Below are positions 1-4,998 of a stretch of 8,657 nt of DNA, piece after piece. The position numbers and the translations under genes are program-made. The notes below the pieces were generated by a model, which was not told the origin of the DNA, made no database searches, and saw only the letters and a program-made list of their open reading frames with translations. Positions within the stretch are counted from its first letter, which is position 1. Each line of letters starts with the position of its first letter. This stretch comes from Rohdeia sp044358925 (GTDB lineage: Bacteria; Planctomycetota; UBA1135; GCA-002686595): contig JBIKNC010000190.1 of the NCBI GenBank assembly GCA_044358925.1, positions 1-8,657 of the forward strand, in the 5' to 3' direction.

Positions 1-167
1 TCGTGATGGCCGCCGGCGCCGGCAAGCAGCGCCTCTACCTCGTGCCGTCGCTCGACCTGGTGGTCGTGCGCTTCGCCGAGATGCGTGTGTCCGGCCGCAG
101 CTACGACGACGCCGAATTCTTGCGCACGTTGCTGGGTCTCGCGAAGGTCGAGCCGCGGACTCGTTGA
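1..167 (+). CDS. C-terminal end of a probable serine hydrolase (beta-lactamase/PBP family), 5' truncated
   Basis: The reading frame is open from the window edge (first full codon at base 3) to TGA at 165-167 and gives 54 residues. The stretch GAGKQRLYLVPSLDLVVVRF matches the final strand region of the beta-lactamase/class C serine hydrolase fold, where a Gly-rich turn plus a Gln-x-Leu-x-x-x-Pro-x-x-Asp-Leu-Val-Val-Val pattern precedes the last helix; the following residues DDAEFLRTLLG fit that helix. The catalytic SxxK and YxN motifs would lie upstream of the window and cannot be checked, so activity and substrate are unknown. Such proteins are commonly periplasmic esterases or peptidases rather than true beta-lactamases. 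The gene converges with the methyltransferase on the other strand, with only 16 bp between the stop codons. Confidence 0.68.
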   Translation, partial: VMAAGAGKQRLYLVPSLDLVVVRFAEMRVSGRSYDDAEFLRTLLGLAKVEPRTR

Positions 168-188
168 CGGGAGACCGGTCGCGTCAAC
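163..188. terminator. Inverted repeat spanning two convergent stop codons; possible bidirectional terminator
   Basis: GTTGACG at 163-169 is perfectly complementary to CGTCAAC at 182-188, giving a 7-bp stem around a 12-base loop. The loop itself contains the palindrome GACCGGTC (173-180). The TGA of the left gene (165-167) and the TGA of the minus-strand gene (TCA at 184-186) lie in opposite arms. There is no T-tract on either side, so intrinsic termination is uncertain. Confidence 0.4.
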
Positions 189-1215
189 CGACCCGCTCGA
201 GCCACGCGGCGCTGCCGGGTTCGGCGAGCAGGCGCTTCACGGCGGCGAGCGGGAAACCGGCGGGCAACGGGCCGTCGAGGCCGTGCGGCAGGCCGAGCGC
301 GGGGAACAGGATGCTCGGCTCGCGCGACAGCAGATACGTGAGCTGCATGCGCAGCGCGAACGCGGCGTTGTACTGCAGGAAGAGTTTGAGCGCGTAGGCC
401 TCGTTCCACGCGCGCCCCTCCAGCAACCACGGGCGCGGGTACTCGAACGGCCATGCGACGTCGTGCACGTGGATCCACACGCCGCGCGCGAGCGCCGGCA
501 GGATGCGATCGAAGAGCAGGAACACGTCGCTGCCGGTCTTGAGGACGTGGCTCGAGTCGACGATCAGCAGGTCGCCGCGGCCGAGCGTCTCGATCCACGT
601 CAGATCGGCTTCTTCGAGCGGTCGCGCGTCGAGTGAGAGTGGGGCGCGCTCCGCGGCCGCGTTCGTGGGTGCCGCGCTCGAAGTTGCGTCGTTCGCGGTG
701 CCGGTCGTCGGCACACGCACGAGGCTCGCGCGATCGCGCTCGTCCATCAGATCGAGCAACCGATCCGGATACGGCTCGACGAAGCGCACGTGCGTCAGCA
801 CGTCGCTCCGCCCGTGTGCGCGTTCGCGGTCGCGCGCATCGAGCAGCGCCGCGCTCGAGAATCCGCAACCGATCTCGACCGCGCGCCGCGGCGCGAGTTC
901 GTGCACGAGCAGCGACAGGAGCGCCGCGTCGCCGAACGGATAGAACGGATTCTGCGACCAGTAGCGCGCGCGCGCACGATCCTGCTCGAGCGGCGGATCG
1001 AAGTGCGCCAGGAACGCGAGCAGCTTGCGCCCGAGCGCGAACTGAACGTCGTCGTGCGTCGCGAGCCCGGGCATCGGTCGCCGTGCATCGAGCAGTCCGT
1101 CGAGGCGCTCGCCGATCGCACTCGGGTCCGGCACCGGCGAATAGAAGTGCCCCGGCGGCACGAACAGCGGCACCGGCGTCCGGGGATCACCTTCGCTCGC
1201 GATGCCGGCGCTCAC
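184..1215 (-). CDS. Class I SAM-dependent methyltransferase, last gene of the carboxylase operon
   Basis: The 343-residue product has a Rossmann-type methyltransferase core. Motif I is VEIGCGFSS (about 113-121), the usual hhEhGxGxSS loop that binds S-adenosylmethionine. The following acidic strand end is RFVEPYPDRL (about 144-153), the motif IV-like strand is LLIVDSSHV (about 216-224), and an aromatic block IHVHDVAWPFEYPRPWL follows (about 248-264). The N-terminal GHFYSPVPD and the later NPFYPFGDA are typical of a subfamily often seen beside polysaccharide genes; methyl acceptor unknown. An Ala/Thr/Ser-rich stretch (about 170-190) sits between motif strands and looks like an inserted linker. 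The start is GTG at 1215-1213, which overlaps the TGA of the carrier gene as GTGA, so translation is probably coupled; only a weak GAAG lies four bases upstream. No signal peptide or membrane segment is visible, so it is presumably cytoplasmic. The family is clear; the role next to a carboxylase is not. Confidence 0.88.
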   Translation of the reverse strand: MSAGIASEGDPRTPVPLFVPPGHFYSPVPDPSAIGERLDGLLDARRPMPGLATHDDVQFALGRKLLAFLAHFDPPLEQDRARARYWSQNPFYPFGDAALLSLLVHELAPRRAVEIGCGFSSAALLDARDRERAHGRSDVLTHVRFVEPYPDRLLDLMDERDRASLVRVPTTGTANDATSSAAPTNAAAERAPLSLDARPLEEADLTWIETLGRGDLLIVDSSHVLKTGSDVFLLFDRILPALARGVWIHVHDVAWPFEYPRPWLLEGRAWNEAYALKLFLQYNAAFALRMQLTYLLSREPSILFPALGLPHGLDGPLPAGFPLAAVKRLLAEPGSAAWLERVG

Positions 1216-1784
1216 AGCGCTTCGACGACGAGCAGCGCGTCGCCCGCCGAGACCTCTGCGCCGTCCGCAGCCGTGTAGCGCACGACGCGCGCGCGTTCGG
1301 GCAGGCCGTCGTTCGCACCGCCGTAGTGCACGTGGCTGAAGGTCTTCATGACCTCGAGCAGTCCGACGGTGCGACCCGGCCTGAGTTCCTCACCGACGGC
1401 GAGGAACAACGGATCCGCAGGCGACGGCCTCTGCCAGAAACGCCCGGAGAACGGCGCGCGGACGACGAGGCCGCTCGCAGCCGTCGGCGCCGTCGCGTCC
1501 GCGAGGGCGAGTGCGCCATCGAGCGGTTCGAGTTCGTACAGGACCTGGCCGTACTCGACCGGTTCCTGGAGCCGCACCGGCGCCGCGTTCACGATGCGCC
1601 CGATCACCCCCGCCGGCACCACGAGTTCGACGAACGTGCCGAGCGTCTCGAGCACTCCCGCCGACGCCTCGGGCGCGAGCAGTTGCCCCTTCGCGACGCC
1701 GCGCGAGAACCAACCGACGTTCGGCGCGAGCAGGCGCACCCGCGCGCCGTCCTGTTCGACGATCAAAGGCCGACGGGTGCTCAT
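1212..1784 (-). CDS. Biotin carboxyl carrier protein with a duplicated, partly degenerate biotinyl domain
   Basis: The 190-residue product carries the biotin that shuttles carboxyl groups between the biotin carboxylase and carboxyltransferase encoded just upstream. The biotinylation motif is EVMKT in GLLEVMKTF (141-149), with Lys147 as the expected modified residue; it is followed by a C-terminal half domain ending VSAGDALLVVEAL. The order of strands before it (VVRAPFSGRF, about 107-116) fits a biotinyl/lipoyl barrel. Residues about 16-88 look like a second copy of the fold: LLAPNVGWF, then GVLETLGTF (43-51), then VPAGVIGRIV and EPVEYGQVLYELEPL, but Gly49 stands where Lys would be. An Ala-rich linker (about 90-105) joins the two. 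ATG at 1784 is preferred over upstream in-frame starts because it overlaps the carboxyltransferase stop (ATGA), has AGGAG eight bases ahead, and begins just before the conserved region. A lipoyl protein is less likely given the carboxylase neighbours. Confidence 0.88.
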   Translation of the reverse strand: MSTRRPLIVEQDGARVRLLAPNVGWFSRGVAKGQLLAPEASAGVLETLGTFVELVVPAGVIGRIVNAAPVRLQEPVEYGQVLYELEPLDGALALADATAPTAASGLVVRAPFSGRFWQRPSPADPLFLAVGEELRPGRTVGLLEVMKTFSHVHYGGANDGLPERARVVRYTAADGAEVSAGDALLVVEAL

Positions 1785-3508
1785 ACCCGCGGCTCCTGCA
1801 GTGCGGCGGCGTCGTGCAGCGACCAGATGCGCGGGTTCTTCGTGCGTCGATAGCCGGTCTGCTGCCAGGCAGCTTGCGCGAACATCTCGACCCACGCGCG
1901 CAACTCACCGACCGGCACGATCTCGTCGGTGTCCATCTGCGCGGCCGACTTGTACGGATCCATGTCGGCTTCGATGCGCTCCTCGGTGCTGCGCATGCCG
2001 GCCTCGATCTTCGCGCGTTCGGCCGGGTCCTGCGTGATGATCTCGAAGTCGTCGTCGAGCTTCGTGTTGAAGGCCGCGATCGCGAGCGTGCGGCCTTCCA
2101 TCACCGACTGGCGCGTCAGCGGCGTCGACAACTGCACGACCGGTTCGTGCGGCATGCCGCTCATCGCGTAGTAGCCCGCGCCCGAGGCCTTGCGCAGCAG
2201 GATCGTGAACATCGGCACGCTGTTCGTGCTGTTCGCGTAGATCAAACTCGAGCCGTAGCCGAGCAGGCCCTGCCGCTCCGCCTCGACACCGATGTCGAAC
2301 CCGCTGATGTCCTGCAACCAGACGAGCGGGATGCCGTCCTCGTTGCACGCGCGACTCATCGACGCGACCTTCGCGATGCCCTCCCGGTAGAGGATGCCCG
2401 CAGGCTTCTTTCCGCCGCGCCGTTCGGTGTCGTCGATCAAACCCTGGCGGTTGGCGACGAAGCCCATGAACAGGCCGCCGACGCGCCCGACGCCGACCAT
2501 CACTTCGCGGCCGCGATCGGGCCACAGCTCCCAGAACAACGATCCGTCGACGAGGCGCGCGAGCACCTGCTCGACGTCGTACGAGACGCGATGGTCGCTC
2601 GGCAGGATCGCGCGCAACTCGCGCGCGTCGAACGCGGGCGGCAGCGGCTTCGCACCGTGGCGGTAGAAGTCGAGCGCCGGCGACGCGAGTTTGCCGATCT
2701 CGCGCCGGATCATCGCGATAGCTGTGGCGTCGTCGGGCGCGCGTTCGTCCGCGCAGCCCGACAGGTGCACGTGCACTTCGGGGCCGCCGATGTCGAGGCT
2801 CGACAGTTTGAGGCTCTTCGCACCTTTGATGAGCGCCGCGCCCGCGATGACCATGTAGGCCTGCTCGGTCATGATCACGCGGTCGCTGATGATCGGCATG
2901 TAGCCGCCGCCCGCGATGCAGTCGCCGAACACACCCGCGATCTGCGGCACGCCGTCGGCGGCCAGCAGCGAGTTCTTCTTGAAGATGTGGCCCGCGCCCG
3001 TGCGACCGGGGAACGAGTGCGACTGCTCCGGCAGGTAGAGGCCCGAGCAGTCGACGAGGTACACGACCGGCAGACGCAGGCGGCGCGCCATTTCCTGTGC
3101 GCGTTCGATCTTCTCGGGGCTCTGCGGCCACCACGAGCCGCTCGCCACGGTGTTGTCGTTCGCGATGACGACGCACCAACGGCCTTCGATGCGGCAGAAG
3201 GCGGTCACGACGCCCGCGGCGGGGCTCTCGAGTTTGCCGAAGGATCTGCCCCAGTTGACGAACGTGCCGACCTCGAAGATCGAGCTGTCCGCGTCGATCA
3301 GGTGTTCGATGCGCTCGCGCGCCGTCCACTTGCCCTTCTGGTGCACGCGCTCGGCGTACTCGGCGCCCCAACCGGCGCGCACCTTCGTGCGCCGTTCGTC
3401 GAGCAGCGCTTCACGTGTCTTCGCGCCTTCGAGGTGTTTGTCGCGCTCGCGCTGATCGAGCACCTGGTCGAGCGCGCGACCGATGCGTTGCATGGGCAGG
3501 TGGGCCAT
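1781..3508 (-). CDS. Acyl-CoA carboxyltransferase subunit, GcdA-like
   Basis: The 575-residue protein has two crotonase-fold halves, as in carboxyltransferases that act on biotin-bound CO2. The N half has CVVIANDNTVASGSWWP (112-128), LVDCSG (151-156), an FPGRTGAGHIF stretch (166-176) and GDCIAGGGYMP (195-205), the last being the Gly-rich oxyanion region. The C half has VANRQGLIDD (351-360), WLQDISGFDIG (397-407) and RKASGAGYYAMSG (439-451). By recall of family sequences, the patterns VIARL-like YDVEQVLARL, ILYREGIAKV and LLGYGSSLIY resemble glutaconyl-CoA decarboxylase alpha (GcdA, about 587 aa) more than propionyl-CoA carboxylase beta; methylcrotonyl-CoA carboxylase beta is the main alternative. 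Substrate cannot be assigned, though an enoyl-CoA is a reasonable guess. The start at 3508 is chosen because GGAA lies six bases upstream and it clears the preceding stop by 16 bp; longer in-frame starts would overlap the biotin carboxylase. Cytoplasmic. Confidence 0.9.
   Translation of the reverse strand: MAHLPMQRIGRALDQVLDQRERDKHLEGAKTREALLDERRTKVRAGWGAEYAERVHQKGKWTARERIEHLIDADSSIFEVGTFVNWGRSFGKLESPAAGVVTAFCRIEGRWCVVIANDNTVASGSWWPQSPEKIERAQEMARRLRLPVVYLVDCSGLYLPEQSHSFPGRTGAGHIFKKNSLLAADGVPQIAGVFGDCIAGGGYMPIISDRVIMTEQAYMVIAGAALIKGAKSLKLSSLDIGGPEVHVHLSGCADERAPDDATAIAMIRREIGKLASPALDFYRHGAKPLPPAFDARELRAILPSDHRVSYDVEQVLARLVDGSLFWELWPDRGREVMVGVGRVGGLFMGFVANRQGLIDDTERRGGKKPAGILYREGIAKVASMSRACNEDGIPLVWLQDISGFDIGVEAERQGLLGYGSSLIYANSTNSVPMFTILLRKASGAGYYAMSGMPHEPVVQLSTPLTRQSVMEGRTLAIAAFNTKLDDDFEIITQDPAERAKIEAGMRSTEERIEADMDPYKSAAQMDTDEIVPVGELRAWVEMFAQAAWQQTGYRRTKNPRIWSLHDAAALQEPRV
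1793..1797 (-). promoter_or_regulatory. Ribosome binding site for the biotin carrier gene
   Basis: AGGAG on the minus strand lies eight bases before the ATG at 1784-1782, inside the end of the carboxyltransferase gene. It is the best Shine-Dalgarno match in the operon and decides the start of the carrier gene. Confidence 0.7.
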
Positions 3509-3524
3509 GGTGGATTCCGTGAAG

Positions 3525-4877
3525 TCAGGCCTTCCAGCCCGGCAAGCTCTGCGTGTCGTAACGGCCCGAACGGAACTCTGCTGAATCGAGCACCGCCAGA
3601 TGCACCGGGATCGTCGTGTGCACACCCTCGACGCGCGCCGCGCGCAACGTGCGCAGCATGGTCTCGATCGCGGCAGCGCGCGTCGGCGCGTGCACGAGCA
3701 CCTTGGCCAGCAGCGAGTCGTAGTGCGGGCTCACCTCGTCACCGACTGCGAGGTGGGTGTCGACGCGCACCGTGCCCGGGCCGAGGTCGCGCGGGAATTC
3801 GAAGGCGGACAACGTGCCCGGCGTCGGGCGGAAGTTCGCACGCGGATCCTCCGCGTTGATGCGGCACTCGATGGCGGCGCCGCGCTGCACGACGTCCTTC
3901 TGCTGCACCGTCAAGCGGTGGTTCGCGGCGATGCGCAGTTGCCACTGTGCGATGTCGATGTCGCACACGAGCTCGGTCACGGGGTGCTCGACTTGCAGGC
4001 GCGTGTTCATCTCCATGAAGAAGATGCGGCCGCTCGTCGGGTCCATGAGGAACTCGATCGTGCCGGCGTTGCGGTAGCCCAGCGCCAGCGCCGCACGCAC
4101 CGCCGTCTCACCGAGTTCGCGTCGCGCCGCGTCGTCGAGCGCAGGCGACGGCGACTCCTCGATCAGCTTCTGGTGTTTGCGTTGGATCGAGCACTCGCGC
4201 TCGAACAGGTGCACGCCGTGGCCGAAGTGGTCGCACAGGAGCTGCACTTCGATGTGGCGGCCGCCCGAGAGGTACTTCTCGAGATACAGGTCGCCGCGTG
4301 CGAACGCGGACTCGGCCTCGGCGCGCGCGGCACCGAAGGCTTCGGCGAGTTGGTCCTCGCGCTCGCACTTGCGCATGCCGCGACCGCCGCCGCCGGCGTC
4401 GGCTTTGAGCAGCAACGGATAGCCCGTCTCGGCCGCCGCCGCGCGCGCCGCTGCGAGGTCGAGCACGAGGCCGACGCTGCCGGGCACGACCGGCACGCCC
4501 GCGGCTCGCATCGCCTCCTTCGCGGGCGACTTCTGGCCCATGCGCGCGATCGCGTCGGGCGTCGGGCCGACGAACGCGAGGCCGTGCTCGCGACACAACG
4601 CGGCGAAGCGCGCGTCCTCGGACAGGAAACCCCAACCCGGATGCACCGCGGTGCAGTGCGTCTGTCGCGCGGCTTGCAGCACACGCGCGGGGTCGAGATA
4701 GCTCTCGCGCGCGGACGCGGGGCCGAGTGTCACGACTTCGTCGAAGGCGGACGTCCACGAGGCGCCGCGATCGGCCTTGCTGACGACGCCGACGGTTGCG
4801 ATGCCGAGGCTCTTCGCGGCGCGGGCGATGCGGACGGCGACCTCGCCGCGGTTGGCGATCAGAATGCGTCGGAACAA
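3525..4877 (-). CDS. accC: Biotin carboxylase subunit of an acyl-CoA carboxylase (AccC-like)
   Basis: This enzyme uses ATP and bicarbonate to carboxylate the biotin on the carrier protein. The 450-residue length matches free-standing AccC (about 449). Domains in order are: N-terminal biotin carboxylase domain from MFRRILIANRGEVAVRI; ATP-grasp domain with the Gly-rich lid loop KADAGGGGRGM (158-168), RHIEVQLL (207-214) and RKHQKLIEE (233-241); MEMNTRLQVEHPVTE (288-302); and the C-terminal domain with IECRINAEDP (336-345). Residues equivalent to the E. coli active site are present: Lys116, Lys158, His208, Lys237, Glu275, Glu289, Asn291, Arg293, Glu297 and Arg339. The start is inferred as TTG at 4877-4875, since it gives the exact family N terminus and no ATG or GTG is in frame nearby; the ribosome site is weak (ACGAG). 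It is the first gene of the operon, 16 bp ahead of the carboxyltransferase. The symbol reflects the subunit type, not a proven acetyl-CoA substrate. Confidence 0.95.
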   Translation of the reverse strand: MFRRILIANRGEVAVRIARAAKSLGIATVGVVSKADRGASWTSAFDEVVTLGPASARESYLDPARVLQAARQTHCTAVHPGWGFLSEDARFAALCREHGLAFVGPTPDAIARMGQKSPAKEAMRAAGVPVVPGSVGLVLDLAAARAAAAETGYPLLLKADAGGGGRGMRKCEREDQLAEAFGAARAEAESAFARGDLYLEKYLSGGRHIEVQLLCDHFGHGVHLFERECSIQRKHQKLIEESPSPALDDAARRELGETAVRAALALGYRNAGTIEFLMDPTSGRIFFMEMNTRLQVEHPVTELVCDIDIAQWQLRIAANHRLTVQQKDVVQRGAAIECRINAEDPRANFRPTPGTLSAFEFPRDLGPGTVRVDTHLAVGDEVSPHYDSLLAKVLVHAPTRAAAIETMLRTLRAARVEGVHTTIPVHLAVLDSAEFRSGRYDTQSLPGWKA

Positions 4878-4923
4878 GCGATCACTCGTGTGGGGGAGAG
4901 CGACGGGAGGGCAGGCCGCGCCC

Positions 4924-4948
4924 TGCGCGGCGCCGAGGGCGCCGCACA
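4924..4948. repeat. GC-rich inverted repeat in the divergent promoter region
   Basis: GCGGCGCC at 4927-4934 pairs perfectly with GGCGCCGC at 4938-4945 across the three-base loop GAG. After one mismatch, two more pairs (TG at 4924-4925 with CA at 4947-4948) extend it. It lies 47 bases from the biotin carboxylase start and 51 from the plus-strand start. It could be an operator or a leader hairpin; in DNA this GC-rich it may also be chance. Confidence 0.45.
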
Positions 4949-4983
4949 GTAGCGGCGTTCGATGCGCACGCACCCGCCAGTGT

Positions 4984-4990
4984 AGGAAGG
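4984..4990 (+). promoter_or_regulatory. Ribosome binding site for the 728-aa exported protein gene
   Basis: AGGAAGG ends eight bases before an in-frame GTG at 4999-5001. A weaker GAGGG at 5005-5009 lies before the next GTG at 5023, and the ATG at 5047 has none. This decides the start in favour of 4999. Confidence 0.55.
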
Positions 4991-4998
4991 CACCCGGC

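Larger units (their letters stand above)
4878..4998. promoter_or_regulatory. Divergent intergenic region between the carboxylase operon and the plus-strand genes
   Basis: This 121-bp gap separates the TTG of the biotin carboxylase from the GTG of the plus-strand gene, so it should hold both promoters. No confident -35/-10 pair is visible on either strand. It contains a strong GC hairpin (4924-4948), listed separately, and a ribosome site for the plus-strand gene at its right end. Confidence 0.5.

Noticed and set aside
1785..1895. Longer start for the biotin carrier gene
   Set aside because: The extra 37 residues overlap the carboxyltransferase coding end, have no domain signal, and the ATG at 1784 has a good ribosome site and an ATGA overlap.
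3509..3625. Longer start for the carboxyltransferase at 3625
   Set aside because: It would overlap the end of the biotin carboxylase by about 100 bases and adds a Cys/Arg-rich segment with no family match.
1511..3859. A 782-codon open frame on the plus strand across the carboxyltransferase and carrier genes
   Set aside because: It is antisense to well-supported genes, its product is Arg/Ala/His/Val/Asp-rich with no recognisable motif, and long antisense frames are expected at this GC content.
3600..4952. A 450-codon plus-strand frame opposite the biotin carboxylase
   Set aside because: It is antisense to an enzyme with all catalytic residues in place; its equal length is coincidence.
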